From: Lethocerus indicus
Taxonomy: Eukaryota; Arthropoda; Insecta; Hemiptera; Belostomatidae
Length of the DNA stretch: 64,000 nt
Assembly: GCA_019843655.1 (NCBI GenBank)
Contig: JACDQD010000104.1
Span: forward strand, 7,316,001 to 7,380,000
Direction of reading: 5' to 3'
The notes below the pieces were generated by a model, which saw only the letters and a list, made by a program, of their open reading frames with translations, did no database searches and had not been told where the DNA came from. How positions within the stretch are numbered: position 1 is the stretch's first letter; every line of letters starts with the position of its first letter. This document shows, one piece after another, positions 39,201 through 47,973 of the stretch. Made by a program: the position numbers and the translations under genes.

Positions 39201-42200
39201 GGAGGGAGGGGGTGCGGTTTTAGTCCTACCCGGATTATATAAATATCCAGACCGGGAAATCCTCTTTCCTAGCTCAGTACTAAGATATGGCTTACTGTAA
39301 GCAAAAGCTCGAGATAAGTAGGGACGTCGATGTAAGGGGCCAGGGCCAATATAAATCAATTACTGTAATTAATGCTGGGATAATGAATATAGGCATAGAG
39401 GAGTAACAGAAGTCGGTGGTTCGAATCCGCCCAGAATGCCATATATGTTATGTTCGTAAGTAGGGATCTATCCCAGTATCGTTGCTCCTACTTCAAAAAT
39501 ATTTCAAAATTCTGTTTAATTTCATAAACACGATATACTATCATGTTATCAAATTATCCTCTGTCTCTACTATACAAATATTGCTGACGAGCATTAGTTG
39601 GTTTTATATTCCACTTTACTGTGTTATAACTAAATTAAACTTGCTACAAGGAATATTTCATAAACTCAAAATATTAAGCGAGGGCTTATTATATCAGTTC
39701 GCCTTGTGTGAACTTATGCTGATGAATTTCTGTTCCTTCACACGCCCGTTATCCCACACCGTTTCATTATGGACAGCTATCTTGGCGGCCGCTGTAGGCG
39801 TTATACCCGCAATTGTCATTCCCGGGAAACAGTTGTCCAAATAGGGAAAGTATTATATCCAAATAAGCGAATTCATCCAATAAATACTATAAAGGTATTC
39901 CATATTCTTGGAACAGAGGTAACACTCCATAACCTGTAATGTTGCGGGGACAGAATTAGATGTGTTTATTGAGCTGGGAAGAACTAAAATATTCGATTAC
40001 GCAACTCGAAATGACGGCTTTACATGTGGAGGCGACCTGGCCAAACACAGTGTCCCCTCCCCGTCGCACTGCAGAGTTTACCCAATTTATGATCGTTACA
40101 TTTTTTTTCAACCCTCCAATTCTAAACGGATTTATGCATCCTGGCGCCGAGGAGCCCAGGACACATTTCTCAATGCCGCCTGCGTGACTGTTCAAAAACA
40201 TTCGAACAGCGCTAACCATAGAATTTATAACAACGGTAAATAAAGAATATTCAAATATACAGGAAAAATTGATATCTATATTGTTTTTGCCACAAGCCTT
40301 TTAGGGATAAGGCTTCTCCCGCATAGAAAAGAGTCCCAACCCTAGTCCCTCGTTCTACGTAAATAATGTACATGCCTATGAGTTAAATTTTTATTGTAAT
40401 TTGTAAATTAAAAATTATTATTGCGTGAAATATAAACACGGAATTTCTTACAATATACATAGAAACGATAACGATAACTCATATATACCTCTTTGCGGAC
40501 CCTTCTATTTTTATATAAATGTATATTTCGTTTCCACTAGTTTTATCTAAAATAGGACATTCTTTAGGAGCTACATTGTCTTTAAAAATTCCTATGTTAT
40601 ATGTTGGTACGCAGAGTCATAAGTTTACTGCAACTGTATACGAAACTCGATACAACAGCAGTGCACTTTATTCACACGATGCCTTTTGTAATGGCGTTAT
40701 ACCTTGTTAGTTTGTGCCACGGCGGGTGACAGTATAATCCAAGTATGAACGCTTGACGACCGTTTATATCATCGCTATGTTTAACTGGCGGAGACACGTT
40801 ATGGAGGAAATAAGCCAGAACTGAAGAGGATGATAAATTCACGGGTGAATCACAGTCGCCCATGCCCGTGCTATTTTCGCCCTCGAGGTGAATGAAGCCC
40901 GCGTAACGGTGAACGAACTGCGACATCTTCATTGGTTAAACCATTTTTCTTGTCAGAAAGTTTCGATTTTGTCAATTACAGACTATTCGATTGGCAAATT
41001 AGGGTCTCCTTTCAAGATTGCGAAATTAATGTAGAAGGTCAGGAGTTGGACCGTTTCTACTAAATGGAAGTGATAAAGGCCACTTAAAGTTATTTCCGAT
41101 ACCTTGTAAAGAGGGAATTCGTGAACCTTCTTTGCCTCGGACACTTCACTTTTCCGTTTACGATCTATATCTGTTCTTTTGTTTATCGCATTTCTTAAAA
41201 TCTGTAAAATTGTTCTACATAAAATGTTGCAACTAATTCGTTCCAACTATTTCCATGGGCTAAGAAATTCCTAGGTTGTGAATCGACCTTAAATCAACTT
41301 GACTAATCTTGACCAGCGTGTCGTCCAAAACTCTCTTCTAGTTTATTGTCCTATCCTCTATACATTATAATACATTTGGGAGAGGCTAAATGCAAGTGTC
41401 CGGGGGTGATCCGTTAATACCATCTGTTTTCCGAAAGGGTGGAAAACAATTTCGATTTGCAGGTTTTTATATAAAATTCTTTACTATTCAGTCACGTAAT
41501 AGGTAATGCCCCTCCCCCACCTATCATCGGTCAGACGGCTAGAGCCAGCTAGTCAGCGACGCTATTGATCTATTTATAGGTGGGCGGCCGTAAGCTGTAA
41601 TGGAGGGGCAGGGGGTTGAGGCCATCGGGCTGTACGTTGGTCACGGACTGACGCGTACTTGCGTACCAATGACCGTGTAGCCATTAAGCACACCTCCGCT
41701 GTGGGCAATCACCCGCCTACACCGTCGGGGAGTCAATCGCATTGTTCAAACGCCTCTTGTTAATCGCTAGTCGAAGCGCAGTTTTTCCCTTGTGAAATTG
41801 CCCAAATTACCTTGGAAGTGGGGGTATAACGGATATAGGCGTGGGCCAAAATGACCGTGCATAATTAAACGGTGTGGGATAATGAACAGAAACGCATTGG
41901 TGTAACTATAACTGTATACAGGGTCATGAATTCTCTAGGAAACAAAATTCTTATACAGCACCCCGCAATGATTTTCCTATTTTAAGTGAAGTTCAGCGAT
42001 ACAGAAAATAAACATATCTTGCAACCCCCTGAAATTATACTAAATAGAACATAATCTATTAAATTACGCGAGAACATCAATGTATATTATCAAACGCTCA
42101 ACATTTTTATATTAATCCTACTCCAGCATAAAAATAAAGACAATTTAAAAATAACCGTCGTGTATACAATGTACGATTTATTAAACGAATTCCACTGGTA

Positions 42201-45200
42201 TACCAAATCCCCCCTCAACGCCCTTGTCTTCCCATTTAATTACAAATTAAATTTGAACTTAAATAAAACTTAATTTTTGACTAGTACTATGGGACTGCCA
42301 CGCCCGTTACATTTACAAAGAACCTTTTAGATCCGTTTGCTTACAATTAGTAAATTAATTAATGCAAATTGAGGTCGGTTCCGGTCTTTTTAATCTGTCG
42401 CTAATAGTAAGTAGGGCGGCTTGCAATTTGGGAAGGGGTGGACGAAGCGGTTTAGAGACGGCCGTTCGGAGGGCAAGAACCGACACGAAAGGGAAAACAC
42501 CACGACCAAATTACTCAAACGTCCACACACCCACCGACCTTCCTTTTGTCTTATTAGTGCCTCCTCTAATTCAATTCGTACCCTGTATTTCAGCAGCGAT
42601 ACTTCACCAGTGCCATCCTACTTCTCAGAGGAATTTTCTAGAAATAGTTTAGAATTCAGTTTAGAAAAGTGGATACCTACCTATAGTATAGTAGTATAGT
42701 GAAATATTACCTATTATATATTTGTAAGACTGAAATCAGATACCTTAAACAGTTACCGATGTAATCTATTTGTTTAAGTCAATATTGAAGAGCGACAGAG
42801 AAAATACAGCAACCGAGATATTGTCCGTTCGTCTCCTTTCTTCCATTTTGTTTTAAACCGTCGTTTAATTAATGAGGCCGGTTAAAAAGAAACCGCGGAC
42901 CGGCCCTATCCATTATAATTTGATATTGATGACGGCTTTCAATTCGGCGAACGAGGCGAGGAATGAGGGGCTGAGTCGGACATTGTTCTGGGCCTGAATT
43001 GCTTTGAAAGATATACCCCCGTCCCGCCCCTAACCGCGGCCCCCAACCGAAAAGACGAGAGGAGGAAATGAAGAGGGGGAGGGGTGGGAAGTTAGGGGCC
43101 AGAGGGGGGCAATTACGTAACCGCCCGGTAAACTAACCCCTCCAACCTAAAGTAGTGGGGAGGGGGAGAGGCTGTCGGTTAATGACAATAGAACGGCTCC
43201 GGGTTGAGGGGAGTGGGGATTGGGGAATTATTTCAAGTAGAACTAATTAGCCAACTGAGCAAACCATCGAGTCCCCACCTCCCCTCCTGTCCTATTCAAC
43301 TGTCCTCCCCCCACCTCCAACCACCGGCAATAACGCTGGGATTTGCCAAGAGGATGGATCGTCGGGGAGGGTATCTGTGGCCTCTTGGGAGGGGGGTCCT
43401 TTAGGTAATTAGCCGGGGAGCCATAATTAAAACAAGATGCAAATTAAGTTCAATAGTCGAATGTCGAGTGTCTCTCCGCCCCCAGGTCACCGTCCACCAC
43501 CGCCCTTGTGTATACACAGAGAAGAAGGACCACTTGAAACGACTCGTCCGAGGAGGGGTTTCCTGAAGATAGCAGGGGGCATTTCTTTATAGAGTCGGTC
43601 CTAATGTCTGGTGTAGGACTAAAGATCCTAAAGACTACTTGGTGGCTTTGGAGTTATTAAATGAATGACGATTTTTTGCCTTACACGACTATTTTTAACT
43701 TGAAAACTAAACATACGTGTTGGCAAACGTAGTAATCATGAAAAATTATCTTTTTTTCATTTCAAAACACAAATTTTACGGAATTAAAATATTTGTGAGG
43801 GGGGGTTCACGAGGGCTTGTAAAATGGTAGGATAGTATACTTTTTTGGTCTATTTTGTTTTAGGTGTAGTTGACTGGTGGCAGATTGTTTGATCGGAGCG
43901 GTAGTTGGCATAAAACATGGGCGAACTGTGTTTTATTAAAACACACATTCGTTATGTTCCCCACATATTTCATTAGCGAAATGGATCTGTCGATGGCGAA
44001 AAGCCAAAACAGGTGTAGTCTACCTACAATAATTTGGACCCAATATATTGTACCGAATAATTATTAGGTACAATAATTAAATGGGACCATAATAATTATA
44101 AGTAATTATAAGTATGATGCGGTTAGTAATACAGATCTAATTCAATACAATTTACATATAGAAAATTACTGTCAAGAGAGAGATTAATAAAGTCAGTCCA
44201 AGAAAAAAAGGCAAACAGATTATAATCTAGGTATTAAATATCGAAGAGGGGACAGTTATGTGGATGATCGATGTCTGTTTTTGAGTACAATGCTTGTTGT
44301 GTTGTGTGTATGTGTTGACTTCTTCGCGGTTGTAGTCGTCCTTGTGTGGCCCACGGCCAAAACTATTGTGCTCGTTATGTTGGCATCACTGACCGTCCAA
44401 AACGCACAGCCCAGTCATTGGTTTTGACAAGGGGGGGGGGGACCGGCGTTCATATTTAGCCGATCGCTTTTTCAAAAAACAAAACCGCTTACATTTTGTA
44501 TAAGCGCTAAACTGCGAGGCGAAATTGCGAGGTTTAGAACCGCTGGCAATGTCTATAAGCGTCCTAGATTTATCCATTACCTACTGTCACCATCAATCTT
44601 GCGTTCGCCAACCACCGGGGAATACCACTATAGGTGGGCCGGTGTGTCCAGCGACCCCGCTAACCCGTCTCACGTTAACCCTACGTACAGATTAATTACA
44701 CACCTTCACATAACACTAAACAACAGTCCTCACAAGCACTGTGGTATTACCACTGTTCACCCTGAACCTAACCGACCCCGGAAAGTGTCATGACAATTAA
44801 CGAATTCATCCGGAGGTGAAACTAACTTCCGGTGGAATCGCGTAATACTGTAGTAAGAACTACGGTTAGCATGGTTTCCTGCAGACCTTATTAAAAATCG
44901 GTTTGAAGCGCTCAGACAATTCGCAGGGGGGAGGTTCTGGTCACAAGAACCTTCGCTCATTTATATATTATTTTTAGGCTTACCTGTATACTTTTCTCCG
45001 GGTACATAGTTCGGGGGGTTGCCATGTATCTCTATCCTGAACCTGTTTGTATGCTTGGACCTCGGGGCCGAGATGGACTCGGGCGTCCTATCGCAGGGCA
45101 GTGTCGGCTTCGGTGCCGTCAGTACGGAGGCCGCGTAAACCTCTTCAACTTCCGGCGAGTCGTCCTCCACCGGCAATCGTCCGCTGGCCCTGCCGCTCAC

Positions 45201-45272
45201 CGCTATCGAGCACGAGAGCGCCATCACCGCCAGGATAACGGACCTGGTTCTGTCCGGCCCCATCCTTTTCAT
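17181..45272 (-). CDS. SPON1: F-spondin (fat-spondin type): Reeler, Spondin_N, 3 TSR, Kunitz, 2 TSR
   Basis: A secreted extracellular-matrix protein of the F-spondin family, which acts in cell adhesion and axon guidance. Twenty coding exons join with phase kept throughout, giving 948 residues. Order: signal peptide (about 1-30), Reeler domain (about 37-240), Spondin_N (about 245-430, with VTFEGLWSRHTHPKDFP, PSPDWIVG, FPWDAGTDSGITY), TSR1 (471-525), TSR2 (540-603), TSR3 (612-672), Kunitz (682-732), TSR4 (803-855) and TSR5 (892-945). The TSRs show WxxW and CSxSCG signatures. The Kunitz insertion resembles Drosophila fat-spondin as I recall it. A splice acceptor eight bases before the ATG shows at least one upstream noncoding exon, not located. 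Coding intron 1 is 12.5 kb. The exon 5 and exon 12 donors (GTCATT, GTTAGT) are weak. Confidence 0.95.
19753..19815 (-). CDS. SPON1: F-spondin exon 19 (acidic linker)
   Basis: A short exon encoding PEQALDYFGNEEEDSRTTYG. Acceptor AATAG is chosen over a nearby AACAG because the latter gives a stop. Donor GTAAAC. Confidence 0.8.
20694..20781 (-). CDS. SPON1: F-spondin exon 18 (second half of TSR4)
   Basis: Encodes GHARNGGLQCPEKLLKRKNC and HMGSC, the last TSR cysteines. Acceptor TTTAG, donor GTACTG. Confidence 0.92.
20934..21047 (-). CDS. SPON1: F-spondin exon 17 (first half of TSR4)
   Basis: Encodes VDCQVSSWTEWSECSVTCGR then GHRQKSRRII. Donor GTAAGG, phase 0. Confidence 0.93.
21333..21406 (-). 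CDS. SPON1: F-spondin exon 16 (linker)
   Basis: Encodes DLTPKLFGGIQPDSLVRPMQ and SQVP. Acceptor TGCAG, donor GTAAGT. No domain recognised. Confidence 0.82.
22149..22247 (-). CDS. SPON1: F-spondin exon 15 (linker)
   Basis: Encodes EELISNRTTRLQQFGVSLTG to EVDKHE. Among nearby AGs, the acceptor AACCAG is the one that keeps phase and avoids a stop. A sequon (NRT) is present. Confidence 0.82.
22482..22652 (-). CDS. SPON1: F-spondin exon 14 (Kunitz inhibitor domain)
   Basis: One exon encodes a full Kunitz/BPTI domain with all six cysteines: ACQLPRVVGPCRGFFEKW, then SCHNFAYSGCRGNRNRF and ECEEVC. The P1 position in GPCR is Arg, the class that inhibits trypsin-like proteases. Donor GTGACT, phase 1. 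Confidence 0.95.
23154..23382 (-). CDS. SPON1: F-spondin exon 13 (TSR3)
   Basis: Encodes CEVSEWSDWSTCSVSCGNGT to MDCSLPTCKL, a complete TSR. Acceptor CGAAG, donor GTAAGT. Confidence 0.95.
23938..24046 (-). CDS. SPON1: F-spondin exon 12 (second half of TSR2)
   Basis: Encodes FRSFKSKKYWKECRIRIKMK to EQGLACPPE. The cysteine spacing differs from TSR1 and TSR3. The donor GTTAGT is weak, and the exon end is the least certain in the gene. Confidence 0.8.
24724..24846 (-). CDS. SPON1: F-spondin exon 11 (first half of TSR2)
   Basis: An acidic linker, then CPTTEWSVWSGCSVSCGIGE. The repeat is split by an intron after KNR. Donor GTAATT, phase 2. Confidence 0.92.
25536..25701 (-). CDS. SPON1: F-spondin exon 10 (TSR1)
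   Basis: A whole thrombospondin type-1 repeat: WSPWSECTATCGSGKRSRQR through CYAPHQC. The WxxW tryptophans are candidates for C-mannosylation. Confidence 0.96.
25777..25875 (-). CDS. SPON1: F-spondin exon 9 (linker to TSR1)
   Basis: Encodes EEMKPLARLYLTRQRLYEKS and an acidic tail. It fits the linker after Spondin_N. Acceptor TTCAG, donor GTAAAT. Confidence 0.88.
26005..26098 (-). CDS. SPON1: F-spondin exon 8 (end of Spondin_N)
   Basis: Encodes SPDMPTEPRDHIRKITSTFP to SPFFDPS, matching the family's P..I..LT...P..PFYDP segment. Acceptor TCAAG, donor GTAATG. Confidence 0.93.
28309..28439 (-). CDS. SPON1: F-spondin exon 7 (Spondin_N)
   Basis: Encodes DPSPDWIVGVSGMELCLGNC and the signature FPWDAGTDSGITYT. 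Acceptor TGCAG, donor GTAATC. Confidence 0.96.
29230..29353 (-). CDS. SPON1: F-spondin exon 6 (Spondin_N)
   Basis: Encodes SENIRTIIKARGISYPNVTG to HHLISLVSMI. Contains an N-glycosylation sequon (NVT). Donor GTAAGC, phase 1. Confidence 0.94.
29441..29534 (-). CDS. SPON1: F-spondin exon 5 (Spondin_N)
   Basis: Encodes FWEYGGIASEGLKQVAERG to EAELKNQ. The donor GTCATT is weak, but phase and family match fix it. Confidence 0.93.
29827..29942 (-). CDS. SPON1: F-spondin exon 4 (Spondin_N)
   Basis: Encodes VTFEGLWSRHTHPKDFPSNS to SDVIGASHTNSYR, diagnostic for Spondin_N. Donor GTAATT, phase 2. Confidence 0.96.
30242..30287 (+). repeat. (TA)n microsatellite, preceded by (TATG)n
   Basis: About 46 bases of TA after a short TATG array at 30227-30244, inside F-spondin intron 3. 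It sits next to the exon 3 donor. Confidence 0.97.
30311..30485 (-). CDS. SPON1: F-spondin exon 3 (end of Reeler, start of Spondin_N)
   Basis: Encodes RATVIESGSVWYEDEGTLIK with TLCEAAP, then the linker and CCACDEAKYE that opens Spondin_N. Acceptor TCTAG, donor GTACTT. A (TA)n tract starts about 23 bases past the donor. Confidence 0.94.
32185..32473 (-). CDS. SPON1: F-spondin exon 2 (Reeler)
   Basis: Encodes VVLKGSEGLGGRGSGQAKFV to the Reeler signature VQVYWVAPPASQSP. Gly-rich inserts lie near the start. Acceptor TACAG, donor GTATG; leaves phase 2. Confidence 0.94.
35732..35853 (+). repeat. Dispersed repeat, copy A (F-spondin intron 1)
   Basis: Starts ATCTATCCTAGTATC and shares a long near-identical core with 39466-39607, from ATTCTGTTTAATTTCATAAA through CTCTGTCTCTACTATACAA. 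It ends at AGTTGGTTTTAT. Confidence 0.8.
39466..39607 (+). repeat. Dispersed repeat, copy B (F-spondin intron 1)
   Basis: Same orientation as copy A, 3.7 kb away. It is longer because of small insertions, the largest about 12 bases before AGTTGGTTTTAT. A tRNA T-arm-like motif lies about 30 bases upstream, which hints at a SINE-like origin. Confidence 0.8.
43075..43109 (+). other. G-quadruplex motif
   Basis: Five runs of three or more G with loops of 1, 1, 6 and 5 bases on the plus strand. This is the template strand of F-spondin intron 1. Confidence 0.6.
44984..45272 (-). CDS. SPON1: F-spondin exon 1 (signal peptide, start of Reeler)
   Basis: A basic N-region, then the hydrophobic core SVILAVMALSCSIAVSG. 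The Reeler domain begins LPCDRTPESI and FRIEIHGNPPNYVPGEKYT. A second in-frame ATG follows as codon 4. The acceptor TTGCAG ends at 45281 and the donor is GTAAGC. Confidence 0.93.
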
Positions 45273-46521
45273 CCCTTATCCTGCAACAAAGGAAAATAAC
45301 TACCTCATTTATTCAAAGGTATTAGCGTGTTCAAGATTCTTTTTTTATCTTGTTCATTTTTCCCTTAATATAATACTCTTGTCGGACTTATAACCTGTGT
45401 GTCATACACATCTGATTTAAGCAGATTTTATTATGAGTGCTTGTGGGTTTATGCCTGGGCGCCTTATTATAATTGTATGTACAAAAGGTTTATTAAAAGC
45501 AGTATTATAAAAAATGGTATAAGCAGCTAAGGAAATAAACCTCAGCCCCTACTGTCGTAAAATAAAAAAACTTTCAAAGAATAACGGCCGACCCTATCAT
45601 AATCAGTAGGCCGTGTTTTCATTCTGTCATCACATTAACTTCGATTCAGTTAATCCGCCAACATTCAAATAGGGGCTGGCAACAAGTTGAACGATTGCAC
45701 TGTCTCCTCTTTACAGAGTGCTCAGTGCGACCGGCGTATTAAGAGCGTCGAAATTAAACTTAAGGAACAAAAATGTATTTCGTAAATATTCTAACCATTT
45801 TAACGAAATACGCGAATTACATAATACAGTAATTCAAATTTTCTCTACAGATACATCAAAAACTCGAGTAAACAATGTAAGCGCGAGACGAAAGCGAAAC
45901 ATAGTTTGAAAACACGGGAGGTATTCGGCAATTTCAAGAATGCGAACCCACCATTGGGATAGCGGCTGCAAAGCCGCTTAGGCATGTAATGCCCGCTATT
46001 TTGATGCGAAACGGAATAATAAAAGAGTTTAATGAATACAAAACAGAGTTCAAATCGAACACAAGTCAAAAGAGGGATGAGGGAGGAACGAGAAATCCCG
46101 TATAAACGGAGCCCTGCGGGAGCGTTTAGTTGTTTCATTTCCATTGGCCCCTACGCGAAATTCCGTTTTACATTTTTAGCGTTCACATTCGGAGTTTTTA
46201 CAGCAATAGTTGACACAGAAGGGCCAACCCTGAAAACGAATTCAAGCCTTGGCCCTTATGGCGAATGTCTAAAACTTTCACTAGAACTTAGATTGCTCTC
46301 GGTCTCGACGTTCGAGATTAGATCGCCCGTTCTAACTTCCGTATCAAAAACTGTAGGCAAAACTGACAATTTTCATGCATACCCAGACTTCGGATTTGTC
46401 GGGTGGACTTAGGGAAAGAAAATTAAAAAAAGTCAACTGAAATAACAATTGTTTTCTAGCGAATATACAGGAGTTTAAGATCTTTTTTAATTAGTTTAAT
46501 TTTGTAATTGAAAGTTAATTC

Positions 46522-46578
46522 GGTCCGATACAGGGATTCGAACCCGTTCCGACGCGTTGACTATTCCACCGTGGTCCC
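46522..46578 (-). repeat. tRNA-like / SINE-like fragment
   Basis: On the minus strand a perfect B box (GGTTCGAATCC, 46534-46544) follows a segment resembling a tRNA D-arm and start of an anticodon arm (GGTGGAATAGTCAACGCGTC). The remaining anticodon and variable part is missing, so this is a relic, not a working tRNA. Confidence 0.45.
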
Positions 46579-47951
46579 TATCAACGTTGAAGGTACCAAT
46601 TTAACTGACTTCAGACACACCGGGGATCGACGTAAATCTCCTGGGGGATTTAACGGTGGGGCGTTGGCGGATTGTCTTGGGTGCCCGACAATTACACTTA
46701 TTGGAACAAATGGAAACAGCGAGACGGAGGGGATTAGGGCGCTCAAGCTGAGGGAATCTCAACTAACCTGTGTCTCTTTGTACAGTCCCCTAATTCGTAG
46801 GAAAAAGATTTCTTGGGATGAGGTACAGGAAGGGGCGCAGTGAGTTGATTTAGGCCTAGAAGGTGCGGTGAATTGGGTGACATATCTCCCTAATGAAACA
46901 TCACTGTTTTAAACTAAGATTAACAACAAAATTTTCCCGATGTATAAAATAATTAACTAAATCATGTGCGTCTAAATTGTCATGCAACGCACAATTTCGA
47001 AAAATCTCAAAGACGTCGAAGATCTCAATAATTCCAGTGTACCCATTAATCCTGTAATAAGATAAGGATTATTCCATTAAAAACAGAATTACTAGGGAAC
47101 CCTCGTGACCCTTATCAATCAGTATCAATTCATTTGACCTTGATTACGACTGAGGGAAACGGACGGGCTTACTGTTGAAATGTCGTAATCTTTATGTTTT
47201 AGACCATTGATAAGACCGTAATGTTATATCTCTGTAGTTGGAGTAATAACAGGATTCCGGATTATGGGCCGAGACGCTTAAATATCACTGAGGGAATGCC
47301 ACTGACGATGATGAATAGGCCGTCGATGCTAAAAATATATTCTTATTTCGATTGGAAAATGTATTCGCTCTGTTTTCATTATATGCTTTATTTATACAAC
47401 AATACAATTTTTACTGGGCCACTCCAAAATTTTAAAACTCCATTCGTCTTTTATCTTCGGAGTAGATTCCAAGAATGCATTTTCGAACAGGACTCGTCGG
47501 ACGATAAATGCCTAATGGCAGGCCACTTGGCGCTGAAGTACGACTGGGGAATTGGAGTTGAATGAAAACATAATAAAAAAAGACACGTTTTATGTATCTA
47601 ACTGTTTGTGAACTTCGCGTTGTGGCTAATTCGGAATGTTTTTGGGAAAGCATTAAAATTCATGGTGGTCTGACTGAATGATGGGACCGGGGGCAATCAA
47701 AGCGACGCGCGACAGAACGCACAAATTGCTTCCGAATCAGCGTCAGAAAACTACCACCGCTTTTTTAACAATTTTCGTACCGCTTTGGATTTCCCTTTCA
47801 TTTCCTCGTTAACCTTATTTTTTTATTTTAACATTTCTATATTCTCACTCCAATCCGAGAGATGCCCCACTGAGCAGATTGGTCGTCAAAAATCGTCGAC
47901 AAAATCTAATAATAATATGGTCATATTCAAAAATTTTCTTTTTATAAATAA

Positions 47952-47973
47952 AAAAAGCTTTTAAAAGCTTTTT
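47952..47973 (+). repeat. Perfect 22-base palindrome
   Basis: Two AAGCTT sites around a TTTAAA centre, flanked by A and T runs. The whole 22 bases equal their own reverse complement. Confidence 0.9.

Larger units (their letters stand above)
32474..44983 (-). other. SPON1: F-spondin coding intron 1 (12.5 kb)
   Basis: No coding sequence can be supported. It holds two copies of a dispersed repeat (35732 and 39466), a G-quadruplex motif (43075), purine-rich blocks, an 11-G run (44431) and many CpG sites. Long first introns often carry enhancers, but nothing here proves one. Confidence 0.8.

Noticed and set aside
39418..39436. Intact-looking tRNA T-arm (GGTTCGAATCC)
   Set aside because: No acceptor stem partner, D-arm or anticodon arm could be built at the right spacing, so it is not called as a tRNA gene.
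44525..44535. AGAACCGCTGG as possible right end of the hAT-like element at 55798
   Set aside because: It lies on the wrong side, 11 kb away, and its flanking 8 bases do not match the left flank.
46032..46412. 126-residue plus-strand ORF and a 99-residue ORF opposite it
   Set aside because: Both strands are open over part of it, and neither shows a domain or plausible exon borders.
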